DNA from: an uncultured Fibrobacter sp.
GTDB lineage: Bacteria > Fibrobacterota > Fibrobacteria > Fibrobacterales > Fibrobacteraceae
Assembly: GCA_934700345.1 (NCBI GenBank)
Contig: CAKUXP010000003.1
Location: 109,902 to 173,901, forward strand
Direction of reading: 5' to 3'
Length of the DNA: 64,000 nucleotides
Positions within the stretch are counted from its first letter, which is position 1. The number at the start of each line of letters is the position of its first letter. This document shows positions 1 to 8,000 of the stretch, piece by piece. The notes beneath the pieces were generated by a model that was not told the origin of the DNA, did no database searches, and saw nothing but the letters and a program-made list of their open reading frames with translations. The position numbers and the translations under genes were made by a program.

Positions 1-418
1 CCTTGAGAACGACATCGACGCCGTGTGGACGGACAACGACGGCAGGGAATACCGCTTCCGGTTCTTCCGGGGGCTGACGTGGGACGGGGCGAGCGTGCCG
101 AAGATGTTCCGCTGGTATCTGCCGAACATCGACGAAAGGAACCTGCCCTACACGCTCGCAGGACTGGTCCACGATTATCTTTACGGTTCCGAAAAACTCC
201 CGAAGGACGTGGCGGACGACATCTTCCGGGGGACGATGCGCGACGCAGGGATTCCGCGCCGAAAGGCTAGCTTTGCCGAATGGCTCGTCGAGCACTTCGC
301 AGGCGGGCACTACGGCAAGAGGCACGACCGGAACGGCATCCGATTCTACGGCAAGCTTAAAATCGTAAAGGACCCGGGCGCACTGAAAGGACCGACCGTG
401 GGCGAGGTGTTCGGGTGA
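1..418 (+). CDS. DUF1353 family phage protein (5' truncated by window edge)
   Basis: This is the 3' part of a gene seen whole at 41888-42370. The visible protein keeps the DUF1353 core, WDGASVPKMF followed by AGLVHDYLYG and a VADDIFRGTM helix. Family members are small phage proteins of unknown role near the lysis or tail-end genes. The gene is cut only by the start of the window, not damaged. It is followed 36 bases later by the converging stop of a minus-strand HTH gene. Confidence 0.75.
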   Translation, partial: LENDIDAVWTDNDGREYRFRFFRGLTWDGASVPKMFRWYLPNIDERNLPYTLAGLVHDYLYGSEKLPKDVADDIFRGTMRDAGIPRRKASFAEWLVEHFAGGHYGKRHDRNGIRFYGKLKIVKDPGALKGPTVGEVFG

Positions 419-454
419 ACACTTTCCCAGACTCACGAAAATGGTCGAAAAAGC

Positions 455-1000
455 CTATTTGAATATGGAAGTGAATATGGGAGATCCGTCTGGAGTTGGG
501 CTTTCCACGGAAAGCAGCGGAGCCTCTTTTGTTTCGGGATGTTCCGGAAGATTCTTCAAGGCGAGATCAAAGAGCAGGGAAGTAATAGAAGAACGAAATT
601 TATCCAATGCGGCGGAAACCGTTCCGTCGGCTTGCCGAAAACGCTCCAGTTCGCCGAGATGTTTTTCCAGACGAATCACGTCGAGCTTGATTTCTTGGGC
701 GAGACTCCGGGGACACTGGAAATCGACGGAAACATTCATCCCGACGGCGTGTGCGTACGCAAGCAAATCGCCTATTCGGAGTTCCGCGTTGCCTGTCGCT
801 TCGATCTTGGACACTGCGGACTGGGAGCGTCCAATTCGTTTCGCGAAATCTTTCTGCGTCAATCCCGCCTTTACACGAAGTGCCGCCAACATTCCCGAAA
901 CAGAACGGTCTGCGAGCTTGTCCCGGATAGAGTCGAGTTCCTGCTTTTCGAGGCCGAGACCTTCGGCGAGTTCAATCGTATGCGATATTTTTTTAGCCAT
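455..1000 (-). CDS. XRE-family HTH protein paired with a Panacea gene
   Basis: The product is 181 aa. A Cro/C1-type HTH lies at about residues 35-90 (GLTQKDFAKRIGRSQSAVSKIEA). A helical C-terminal region is followed by a Pro/Ser-rich tail. The start is the ATG at 998-1000, with an AGAGG Shine-Dalgarno 6 bases upstream; longer in-frame starts lack one. It is the second gene of a two-gene minus-strand operon behind the Panacea gene, 56 bases downstream of it. This suggests an antitoxin or autoregulator in a toxin-antitoxin-like pair. Which partner is toxic cannot be told from sequence. Confidence 0.7.
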   Translation of the reverse strand: MAKKISHTIELAEGLGLEKQELDSIRDKLADRSVSGMLAALRVKAGLTQKDFAKRIGRSQSAVSKIEATGNAELRIGDLLAYAHAVGMNVSVDFQCPRSLAQEIKLDVIRLEKHLGELERFRQADGTVSAALDKFRSSITSLLFDLALKNLPEHPETKEAPLLSVESPTPDGSPIFTSIFK

Positions 1001-1056
1001 GTTCAACCTCTTTGTCCAGCTTTCCGACCGGAACGTCCAGGTCGAAAGGGTTCTCG

Positions 1057-1533
1057 TCATCCGGACGCATTTGCCCTCCGTCGAATGACCTTGGCCTTGA
1101 AATAGTCGGTAATGAGACCGTCGCCGATTTCGTTCGCCCACTTGAATCCCGGCATTTTCTGCGTCATGTCCCATGGCGAACCGGGAACGTGCGTCCACTC
1201 GATGAGCTGGCCGGAAGTCCACGACCCGAAGAACCGGACTACCTTGCTCACGATGGCCTTCACATCGTCCGGGACGGTAGCCGGACAGACCTCGATATCC
1301 CAGTTTTTCACGTCATTGAGAAGCCGTCTCCGTGCTTTCGGGAACACCGGACCGAACGGCCACGCCTGGGCGTGCTCATCGAACGGGCGGCGTCCGAGCA
1401 TGACGAGGCATGTCCCGTACACGATGTAGAGGAGCTTCTGCAGCTGCGTCATGTTCAGGCGCAGTCCCTGCAATTTGGCCTCGGCCATCAGGGCCTTCGC
1501 CACGTCCACGCTGTCAATCTCGGCCTGTCCCAT
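1057..1533 (-). CDS. Panacea-domain (DUF4065/SocA-like) protein
   Basis: The product is 158 aa. The Panacea signature spans most of it: MTQLQKLLYIVYGTCLVMLG, then HAQAWPFGPVFPKARR. Known Panacea proteins act as antitoxin domains that neutralise varied small toxins, or as proteolytic adaptors such as SocA. The start is set by the promoter: a TATATT box at 1541-1546 lies inside the longer frame, leaving the ATG at 1531-1533 as first start, 7 bases from the -10 box and with no Shine-Dalgarno. It is divergent from rusA and precedes an HTH gene in an operon. A second, unrelated-looking Panacea gene lies at 8700-9257. Confidence 0.75.
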   Translation of the reverse strand: MGQAEIDSVDVAKALMAEAKLQGLRLNMTQLQKLLYIVYGTCLVMLGRRPFDEHAQAWPFGPVFPKARRRLLNDVKNWDIEVCPATVPDDVKAIVSKVVRFFGSWTSGQLIEWTHVPGSPWDMTQKMPGFKWANEIGDGLITDYFKAKVIRRRANASG

Positions 1534-1540
1534 GCGATAC

Positions 1541-1569
1541 AATATACATCGCGAACGAAAGCTTGACAA
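1541..1569 (-). promoter_or_regulatory. Sigma70 promoter of the Panacea/HTH operon, leaderless
   Basis: On the minus strand TTGTCA (1564-1569), a 17-base spacer and TATATT (1541-1546) are followed after 7 bases by the ATG. Transcription would start at or next to the start codon. Confidence 0.7.
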
Positions 1570-1589
1570 ACAGCAAGGAGGAAAATCCG

Positions 1590-2042
1590 ATGGAAAGATT
1601 GCGCCGCCGCGACTACGTTATCGAGGGCGAGACGCCCGCGCAGAAGAACTCGCAGACGTTCAACGCCCGCACGCGCACCATGGTGAAGAGTCCGCAGTTC
1701 CGCCGATGGCGGGACTCGGCGTTCTTGCAGCTCCGGGCGCAGGGAATCCCGGAAAGGCCGTATCCGTATGCGGAAATCGAGATTCTCTTTGTCCATTCGG
1801 ACCTCCGGAGGCGCGACGGGGACAACCAGCTTTCGGGCGTGCAGGACCTGCTCGTGAAGGCGGGCGTCATCGAGGACGACTGCTGGACGCGCATCGGAAC
1901 GCCCCGCGTCTCCCACGCCGTCGGCATGGACGCGCGGTGCGAAATCCGGGTTTTTGAGGTGGTTCCCGTCGACTGGAAAGGAAAAATCCTTGAAGCGAAA
2001 AAGGGATGCGGGAACATTGACGGAGCCTTGAGAATTTTGTAG
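1590..2042 (+). CDS. rusA: RusA-family Holliday junction resolvase
   Basis: The product is 150 aa, close to the family length. RusA resolves Holliday junctions as a Mg-dependent homodimer during phage replication and recombination. The acidic signature is present: RRDGDNQLSGVQDLLVKAG gives D76, D78 and the N/K region, followed by VIEDDCW with the distal acidic pair near residue 96. The N-terminal PAQKNSQTFN matches the usual P.K.R/S strand. A strong AGGAGG precedes the ATG at 1590. The gene stands between a divergent Panacea operon and a terminator, away from the main replication cluster at 13756-17621. Confidence 0.85.
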   Translation: MERLRRRDYVIEGETPAQKNSQTFNARTRTMVKSPQFRRWRDSAFLQLRAQGIPERPYPYAEIEILFVHSDLRRRDGDNQLSGVQDLLVKAGVIEDDCWTRIGTPRVSHAVGMDARCEIRVFEVVPVDWKGKILEAKKGCGNIDGALRIL

Positions 2043-2063
2043 ATTGCCGTTCTCTTTCCTTCC

Positions 2064-2095
2064 GGCCTGCCCCTCCGCGGGGCGGCCTTTTTGTG
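2064..2095 (+). terminator. Intrinsic terminator after rusA
   Basis: A GGCC-GCCCC / GGGGCGGCC hairpin with a 5-base loop is followed by TTTTTG. The T-tract is also the first part of the 53-base repeat at 2089-2141. Confidence 0.8.
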
Positions 2096-2141
2096 ATTCT
2101 TCAAAACCACCGGCTAGGCCGGTGGTCCGGTTTAGCCTTCT
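2089..2141. repeat. 53-base hairpin repeat shared with host flank
   Basis: The repeat contains the perfect 19-base palindrome CCACCGGCTAGGCCGGTGG (2107-2125). The same 53 bases occur at 44041-44093 and, outside the prophage, at 63924-63976. In both settings the repeat begins on the T-run of an intrinsic terminator. It resembles REP-like or IS200/IS605-end palindromes; no transposase is present. Confidence 0.85.
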
Positions 2142-2299
2142 CGGCGCGCCTCGACGGCATCAGGCGGGAGACGGCGCGCAACGGCGGCGAGTTCTCCTGC
2201 CGCGACCAGCTGGAGGAGACGCTCTCGTGCGTCCGCGGCCTCAAGACGGTGGGGCGGATCCGCGAGATGCGGGAATCGCCCGCCGCCGCGAGACGGTAG
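2142..2299 (+). pseudogene. 3' gene fragment abutting the hairpin repeat
   Basis: An open frame of about 50 codons with good coding bias (ARLDGIRRETARNGGEF...) ends in TAG at 2297-2299 and is followed by its own terminator. Upstream its frame runs into the hairpin repeat, and no credible start or ribosome site exists. I read it as the tail of a gene whose 5' part was lost when the repeat arrived. The parent family is not recognised. Confidence 0.45.
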
Positions 2300-2308
2300 G
2301 AAAGCGAG

Positions 2309-2348
2309 AGACCCGGAGGGATTTTCCTTCCGGGTCTTTTTTTTTTTT
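2309..2348 (+). terminator. Strong intrinsic terminator
   Basis: A 9-bp perfect stem AGACCCGGA/TCCGGGTCT is followed by a run of about 12 T. It closes plus-strand transcription before the minus-strand gene at 2376. Confidence 0.85.
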
Positions 2349-2375
2349 ACGACAGTTTTTGTCCGACACTTTATG

Positions 2376-2855
2376 TCAATCGACAATCTCGAACGAGACG
2401 GACGCGCGTAGCCGTCCCGTATCGACCAGCGGCGTCCCTTTCCTGTACTTCAGCGGTTCCCATTTCCCCTCGGTCATCGCGCGTTTCACCTCTCCCGCGG
2501 CCATACCCCCGAGACGTTCCATGAGCCGCCTTTCAGTCATCCTGCCGGAAAGGACGTCGGGCAGGTACTCGGCGAGGATTTCACCCGCCTTTTCCAAGAC
2601 CAGCTTCTTCGCGAGCTCCATGAACGGTCTCGGCGGAATCCGGCCGTATGCGACGCCCCCCAGCGTCCTCCCCGGCTCCCGCCCGTAGTTCAGCGTCCGC
2701 GCGATCAGGGCGAGCGAGACGGGCCTCCCGAGCGCGGGCTGGTCCCTCCCCGTCGCCTTCTTCCTTTTTAGGCTTTTATACGCCTGGTCCGCGGTCAGGT
2801 TCCCGTCCGGCCACCCGACGCGCAGCGACATCTTCCCGAGTCTTTCCAGATCCAC
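2376..2855 (-). CDS. HK97 gp10 / virion-morphogenesis-like protein on the minus strand
   Basis: The product is 159 aa. Features typical of gp10-like or tail-completion proteins are SLALIARTLNYGREPGR, the IPPRPFM motif, and a C-terminal VDTGRLRASVSFEI strand. GTG at 2853-2855 is preferred: AGGAGG lies 6 bases before it but directly abuts the in-frame ATG at 2859-2861. This is the only structural-type gene transcribed against the terminase operon. It is bracketed by similar sequences at about 2355-2378 and 2882-2906 (each with TTGTCCG.CA..TTATGTC), suggesting a mobile or separately regulated unit. The function is inferred from motifs only. Confidence 0.6.
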   Translation of the reverse strand: MDLERLGKMSLRVGWPDGNLTADQAYKSLKRKKATGRDQPALGRPVSLALIARTLNYGREPGRTLGGVAYGRIPPRPFMELAKKLVLEKAGEILAEYLPDVLSGRMTERRLMERLGGMAAGEVKRAMTEGKWEPLKYRKGTPLVDTGRLRASVSFEIVD

Positions 2856-2966
2856 CGGCATCCTCCTTCTTTTGTATGTGACGGATTTTGTCCGGCATAT
2901 AATGTCCGACATAACCTGTCACTTCCAGTGTAAAAAATATATATTGTCGTAAACCGGAGAAAGAGG

Positions 2967-3143
2967 ATGGACGAAAAGGACTACTACACGATCAAGGAAC
3001 TCGCCGCGCGGATAGGTTATGATCCCGGGACGGTGTACGAGTGGGCCGCGACGAAGGGGATGCCCGTCCGCCGGGCCGGGCGCCGCGGGCGCATATCGGT
3101 CAGCTGGGACGAGTTCGACGCCTGGTGGAAGGAGAACGGCTGA
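2967..3143 (+). CDS. Small HTH DNA-binding protein upstream of terminase
   Basis: The product is 58 aa. It reads as a MerR/HTH_17-type fold: YYTIKELAARIGYDPGTVYEWAATKGMP, then a wing-like GRRGRISVSWDEFDAWW. Such proteins are excisionases or terminase-associated DNA binders. It is first in the terminase operon, with GAAAGAGG before the ATG and a TATATT box at about 2938-2943. The stop codon is followed directly by the TTG start of the next gene. A role as DNA-recognition partner of the terminase is inferred from position. Confidence 0.65.
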   Translation: MDEKDYYTIKELAARIGYDPGTVYEWAATKGMPVRRAGRRGRISVSWDEFDAWWKENG

Positions 3144-3623
3144 TTGGGACGCGTTCCGGAGGCTGGGACGCCGGAGCGCCGCGAGTACATGAAGACGCTC
3201 GCCCGGAAGGGCGGGATCGTGACGTCGAAGGAGCGGCGGGAACGGCAGAAGTTCGGGAAGCTGGTGAACGGGATGCTCGCCGCGTGCGTCCCCATGTCCG
3301 GCCAGATAGGCGAGATACTCCGCCGTGCGGGCGTGGACCCGAAGAGCCGCGTGACGGCCCGGGAGGCGATCGTGGGCGTGTTCATCGCGAAAGCGATGTC
3401 TGGCGACCTCAAGGCCGCGCGCTTCGTGTTCGACCTTTCCGGCGTGACGGACGCGGCGGCGGAGAAGCGGGCGCGGATTGCCTACATGGAGGCGTCCGCG
3501 GAGGCGCAGAACCCGTCGGCCCCGTCCGGTCAGACGGACCTTTTCGACGCCCCGACGCCGGACGCGATGCGCGCGGAATCCGCCAGGATGGGGATATACG
3601 AGGACGCGGAGGTGGTGGAATGA
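3144..3623 (+). CDS. terS: Putative terminase small subunit
   Basis: The product is 159 aa. It starts with TTG immediately after the TGA of the HTH gene (TGATTG), with GGAGAA upstream in that gene, so translation is coupled. The protein is basic and helical at its N-terminus (KTLARKGGIVTSKERRERQKFGK) with an acidic tail. No family signature is certain. The call rests on size, charge and position directly before terL, with which it overlaps by 4 bases (ATGA). Confidence 0.6.
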   Translation: MGRVPEAGTPERREYMKTLARKGGIVTSKERRERQKFGKLVNGMLAACVPMSGQIGEILRRAGVDPKSRVTAREAIVGVFIAKAMSGDLKAARFVFDLSGVTDAAAEKRARIAYMEASAEAQNPSAPSGQTDLFDAPTPDAMRAESARMGIYEDAEVVE

Positions 3624-5029
3624 CCCCGGCGTCGAGGGAGCTCGCGAGGCGGAACCTGCTCGCGTTCGTGAAGGCGACGATGCCTTCGTACATGGCGGGG
3701 TGGGTGCACCGGGAGATCTGCGCCCGGCTCATGCGGTTCCTCGCGGACGTGCTGGACGGCAAATCCCCCCGGATGATAATCACGATGCCTCCCCGGCACG
3801 GCAAGAGCGAGCTCGTGAGCCGCCGCTTCCCGGCGTGGGCGTTCGGGATAGACCCGGACCTGTCGGTGATAGCGGCGAGCTATTCAGACGACCTCGCGAA
3901 GCGGATGAACAAGGACGTGCAGCGCGTAATGGACACGCCGGAATACGCGGAACTCTTCCCCGGCTCGACGCTCTCGAGGCGCAGGAACGCCGGAGGCGTG
4001 GACGGCATGCCCGTGCGGACGATGGACCTCTTCGAGATGCCGGGCCGTTCGGGTAGCTACCGGAGCGCGGGCGTCGGCGGCGGCATCACCGGCATGGGAG
4101 CGGACATCCTGTCGATAGACGACCCCTTCAAGGACAGGGCGAGCGCGGACTCGCCCACGCTGCGGCAGCGGGTGTGGGACTGGTACGCCTCGACCGCCTA
4201 CACGCGCCTCTCGCCGGGCGGCGGCGTCCTCTTGACGGTGACGCGCTGGCACGAGGACGACCTAGTGGGGCGCCTGCTTTCCGCGCAGGGGCAGGACGGC
4301 GCGGACCGGTGGACCGTCGTGAACTACCCGGCGATAGCCGAGCGTGACGAGCCGCACAGGAAGAGGGGCGAGGCCCTGCACCCGGACCGCTACCCCCTCC
4401 GCGCGCTGGAGCGCATCCGGGCGAACGTCGGCGAATACGAGTGGGGGGCGCTCTACCAGCAGCACCCGACGCCGAGGGGCGGCGGCGTATTCAAGGCGAA
4501 GTGGATAAGGCACTGGGGCGTCCTGCCGAAGGTCTTCGACCGGATGATCCAGTCCTGGGACTTCACTTTCAAGGACGCGGCGAAGTCGGACAACGTGTCG
4601 GGTCAGGTGTGGATGAAGGCGGGCGGGAACTTCTACCTGCTCGACTGCGACACGGCGAAGATGGACTTCGTGTCGCAGATACGGGCGATGCGGCGGATGA
4701 GCTCGAAGTGGCCGGATGCGGTCGGCAAGGTGGTCGAGGACAAGGCGAACGGCCCGGCGGTCATCTCGGCGCTCCGGTCGGAAATCCCCGGCATCGTGCC
4801 CTACACGCCGCGGGGGAGCAAGACGGCGCGCGCCTACGCGGTGAGCCCGCTCTTCGAGTCCGGGAACGTCTATCTGCCCCCGATGGACGCGGAGCACCCG
4901 TGGGTGAGGGAATACATCGACGAGCTGCTGGCGTTCCCGAACGGGGAGCACGACGACCGGGTGGACGCCACGACGCAGGCGCTGGACAGGCTCTCGTCCG
5001 GGTCGAGGGGAATCGTCGGCATGCTGTAG
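3620..5029 (+). CDS. terL: Terminase large subunit
   Basis: The product is 469 aa and is the ATPase-nuclease motor that packages DNA into proheads. The ATPase domain has Walker A PPRHGKSE (residues 57-64) and Walker B DILSIDDP (D167/D168). The C-terminal RNase H-like nuclease has its acidic residues in SWDFTF (D314), VVEDKANGP (D374) and HDDRVDA (D445-D449). The ATG overlaps the terS stop as ATGA. Longer upstream readings of this frame are antisense to terS coding and were discarded. The portal gene follows after 32 bases. Confidence 0.95.
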   Translation: MTPASRELARRNLLAFVKATMPSYMAGWVHREICARLMRFLADVLDGKSPRMIITMPPRHGKSELVSRRFPAWAFGIDPDLSVIAASYSDDLAKRMNKDVQRVMDTPEYAELFPGSTLSRRRNAGGVDGMPVRTMDLFEMPGRSGSYRSAGVGGGITGMGADILSIDDPFKDRASADSPTLRQRVWDWYASTAYTRLSPGGGVLLTVTRWHEDDLVGRLLSAQGQDGADRWTVVNYPAIAERDEPHRKRGEALHPDRYPLRALERIRANVGEYEWGALYQQHPTPRGGGVFKAKWIRHWGVLPKVFDRMIQSWDFTFKDAAKSDNVSGQVWMKAGGNFYLLDCDTAKMDFVSQIRAMRRMSSKWPDAVGKVVEDKANGPAVISALRSEIPGIVPYTPRGSKTARAYAVSPLFESGNVYLPPMDAEHPWVREYIDELLAFPNGEHDDRVDATTQALDRLSSGSRGIVGML

Positions 5030-5061
5030 GAAGCGGAAATATCAACAAGGAGAAACGGAAC

Positions 5062-6303
5062 ATGGCAAGCAAGAAGGCAAGGATTGGCGACAGCGTATAC
5101 GTGAACATGGTGACCGGCATGGGGACTCTCGAGGCGGAGAAGGCGGCGCACACGCGCGCGGCCCCTTACGCGCGGGCGGACCTGCGCGAGCTCGCGCGGA
5201 TGAAGGTGCAGGACGGGATAGCGGCCGCGATCGTCGAGACGGTCCCGGACGCGGCGTTCCGGCACGACGTCTCCATCGCCGGGGACGCGGACGGGACGGC
5301 CCTGAAGGAGGCGACGCGCGCCGGCCTCATCCAGACGCTCCGCTCCGCCGGCGAGGCGCAGAGGCTGACCGGAGGCGCGCTTGTCGTCGCGGAATACGAG
5401 GGCGACACGCCGGATTCCCTCGCGGAGCCTCCTGACGACGGGGCGAGGGTCGCAGGCTGGCGGTCCTATTCCGCCGGGAGCGTCCGCCTCGACCCGGGCG
5501 ACTTCGACGGGGACGAGCCGCGGCTGTTCCGTGTCCGCCGGCTCGACGGGACGGAGACCGCCGTCTCCGCCGCTCGGTGCGTCCCGGTGAAGGGAAAGCC
5601 GCTACCCGACGTCCTCTCCGGCGACATCGGAGAGGCCTACTTCGGGACGGGGTTCCTGCGGCCGTGCGAGCAGGCAGTCAAGGACCTCGCGTCCGCCTAC
5701 TCGTCGGCCGTCGAGATGGTCCAGGAGACCGGGCTTTCCGTCTTCCGCCTCGACAGCCTCGACCAGATGCTCTCCCGCCCCGACGGCGGGATCGCCGACG
5801 TGCAGAGGCTCATGTCCACCGTCAAGCTCGGCATGGGGTCGATGCGCGCCGTCTACCTCGGCGCGGGCGACCAGTTCGAGATGAAGAGCCACAGCTTCGC
5901 GGGCATCCCGGAACTCCTGCAGAAGCTCGCGGGCCGGGTGAGCGCCGTCTCGCGCATCCCCATCTCCGTACTCTTCGGCCAGGGGGCGACGGGCCTCGCC
6001 CAGACGAACGAGGGCGACCTCCGCGCCTTCGCCGACACCGTGGACGCCTGGCGCCAGAACTACCTCTACCGCCCGTCGTGCCGCCTCCTCGAGGAATTCT
6101 CGCGCAGGAACCTCGGAAGGGAGCTGTCGGAGTTCGAGTGGGGGCCGGTCTCCGTGATGACCGAGACCGAGAGGAACGACGCCATGGCGAAACAGGCCGA
6201 CTACCTGGTGAAATACATGCAGGCCGGCGTCATCATGCCGGACGAGGTCCGCAAGGCGGTCTTCGTGAACGGCCACAGCTTCGACGTGAGCGTCGGGGAA
6301 TAG
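5062..6303 (+). CDS. Portal protein, DUF1073 family
   Basis: The product is 413 aa. It forms the dodecameric ring through which DNA enters the head. Family markers are SVFRLDSLDQML near the middle, the conserved AVSRIPISVLFGQGATGL segment, and RQNYLYRPSCRLLEEF. AAGGAGA precedes the ATG at 5062. DUF1073 portals usually sit between TerL and a MuF protein, as here, and are followed by a DUF2213 protease; in this phage the protease is instead far away, past the early region. Confidence 0.85.
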   Translation: MASKKARIGDSVYVNMVTGMGTLEAEKAAHTRAAPYARADLRELARMKVQDGIAAAIVETVPDAAFRHDVSIAGDADGTALKEATRAGLIQTLRSAGEAQRLTGGALVVAEYEGDTPDSLAEPPDDGARVAGWRSYSAGSVRLDPGDFDGDEPRLFRVRRLDGTETAVSAARCVPVKGKPLPDVLSGDIGEAYFGTGFLRPCEQAVKDLASAYSSAVEMVQETGLSVFRLDSLDQMLSRPDGGIADVQRLMSTVKLGMGSMRAVYLGAGDQFEMKSHSFAGIPELLQKLAGRVSAVSRIPISVLFGQGATGLAQTNEGDLRAFADTVDAWRQNYLYRPSCRLLEEFSRRNLGRELSEFEWGPVSVMTETERNDAMAKQADYLVKYMQAGVIMPDEVRKAVFVNGHSFDVSVGE

Positions 6304-6311
6304 GGGGACGC

Positions 6312-8000
6312 ATGCCGGGAGAATACGCGAGCTTCGCCATGCGCGCCGTGTCGCTCGGGAGGAAGCGGGGCCGCCCGCCCGTCCTCTCGTCGAACGCCTT
6401 CTACCCCTTCGCCGCGGAGAGGCGGCTGGCCTCGCTCCTGAAGGCGGAGCTGGCACGATCCGTCCGGGAATCGCTCGCCTCCGCGCTGGGGCGGCTTTCC
6501 GACGACGGGGAGGACGACGGCTGGACGGAAGGGTTCCTTTCCGGGACGGACCGCGCCGCCTCGGAAATCGTCCTGAACGCCCGCGAGGCGTTCTCGAGAT
6601 TCTCCGAGATGACCGTGGGGACGCCCTACTACCCTCCCGACGTGGAGGAACGGGTCAAGGACGACTGGAAGGCCGAGTTCCTCGCCTGCTGCAGGTCCGC
6701 CGACTCGGACGCCAAGGCCGACATCGCCCGCGCGCTGACGGAGGCGAAGGAAAAGGGGTGGAACCGGGCGCAGGCGGAGGCCGCCGTCCTGGAGCGCCTC
6801 GACCCGAAGTACGCGAAGCGTGCCGAGCTGATAGCCCGCACCGAGACGGGCAAGCTCAACAACGCAGCAACGATGGCGACCTACCGGAGCGCCGGCGTGG
6901 AGTACTACGTGTGGCTCGCCACCCCCGACGAGCGGACGCGCCCATCCCACGCCGCCCTCAACGGCAAGATATGCGCCGTCGGCGACCCCGACCGCTGGTA
7001 CGAGGACAACCCCGACGACCCGCTGCGCCCCGTCGCGCACGGGAGGGGAAAGGACATGTACCACGGCGACCCCGGCACCGACTTCCAGTGCCGCTGCACC
7101 AGCATACCCTGGGACCCGAGGATAGACTCGAAATACAGGGTGCGCAAGGTCCCCGAACCCGAACGGAAGCCCACGGAACTCGAGACAGCGAGGGCGGAGG
7201 CAGAGACAGCGAAAAGGAGGCGGGAGGAGGCCGAGGCGGCGAAGAGGGAGGCCGAGAGGAAGCTGGAAATCCTGCGGGCCGCGAACGCGAGGCACGCGGG
7301 GCGCATCTCCGGCTATCGGGAAAGGCTGGAGGAACGGTTCAAGCAAAGACGCGAACGGGATCGCGCTTTCGCGAAGATGGCGGAAAAGGCAAAAGCTAGG
7401 AAAGTTTCTTTCCTGAAAGTGGAAAGGCTTCGCGCCACGGTTTCGGAAGAAGAAATCATCCGAAAACTTGCCGGCGGGGACTCCACGAGCGGGTCCTGTT
7501 CATCCTTGGCGTTTGCCTATGCGGGAAACAGGGCCGGATTCGAAGTCGTCGATTTCAGGGGCGGGACAAGCTGCGACTTTTTCGCAAGGCTCGACAATAT
7601 CAAGGAAATCGTCAAGAGCGGGGGGGACGTTTCAAGCGACTACAACGGATTCAAGGTCGCGGAGTTCCTTCTCCAGAAAGTCGAGGAAAACAGGGAATAC
7701 TATTTTGCCTGTGGGCAACATGCCGCAATCATTCGCAAAGTAGGGCAAAAGTTCGAGTATCTGGAAATGCAGAGCCGATACGACCGGAAAAACGGCTTCC
7801 ACGAATTGACTGCAAAGACGCTAAAAGAAAGATTTTCCGTGAAGAAATCAAGGACTTCCTACGGGACAAAACTGCCGCAGAGCGGAACGCTTATCGACAT
7901 AGCGAAACTGAAGGATTCCGCGAAATTCAGGGAACTTCTCGGCTTTATCAACACTCAACCCTCGCAGCAAAAGAAAGGCAAGCTCGGAGGCGTGAAATAG
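6312..8000 (+). CDS. MuF-like head protein with C-terminal papain-like toxin domain
   Basis: The product is 562 aa. The N-terminal half is a Mu gpF-like minor head protein: ELIARTETGKLNNAATMATYRSAGV from about residue 172, DERTRPSHAALNGKI near 206, and DFQCRCTSIPW near 257. Residues about 289-327 form a charged coiled coil. The last 200 residues (about 362-562) are a separate domain with a Cys-His layout, GSCSSLAFAYAG (C396), CGQHAAIIRK (H470) and LEMQSR (Q487). This fits papain-fold polymorphic toxins. Base composition drops visibly after about 7380. MuF proteins enter the cell with phage DNA, so the domain may act in the new host. A convergent small gene abuts the stop and is the likely immunity gene. 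Confidence 0.8.
   Translation: MPGEYASFAMRAVSLGRKRGRPPVLSSNAFYPFAAERRLASLLKAELARSVRESLASALGRLSDDGEDDGWTEGFLSGTDRAASEIVLNAREAFSRFSEMTVGTPYYPPDVEERVKDDWKAEFLACCRSADSDAKADIARALTEAKEKGWNRAQAEAAVLERLDPKYAKRAELIARTETGKLNNAATMATYRSAGVEYYVWLATPDERTRPSHAALNGKICAVGDPDRWYEDNPDDPLRPVAHGRGKDMYHGDPGTDFQCRCTSIPWDPRIDSKYRVRKVPEPERKPTELETARAEAETAKRRREEAEAAKREAERKLEILRAANARHAGRISGYRERLEERFKQRRERDRAFAKMAEKAKARKVSFLKVERLRATVSEEEIIRKLAGGDSTSGSCSSLAFAYAGNRAGFEVVDFRGGTSCDFFARLDNIKEIVKSGGDVSSDYNGFKVAEFLLQKVEENREYYFACGQHAAIIRKVGQKFEYLEMQSRYDRKNGFHELTAKTLKERFSVKKSRTSYGTKLPQSGTLIDIAKLKDSAKFRELLGFINTQPSQQKKGKLGGVK

Noticed and set aside
2093..2299. Intact 68-aa gene
   Set aside because: Its proposed start and first 16 codons lie inside the mobile hairpin repeat; only the 3' part has coding character.
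3041..3619. N-terminal extension of the large terminase
   Set aside because: This part of the frame is antisense-quality Arg/Gly-rich sequence overlapping the HTH and small-terminase genes, and the ATG at 3620 has the expected coupling.
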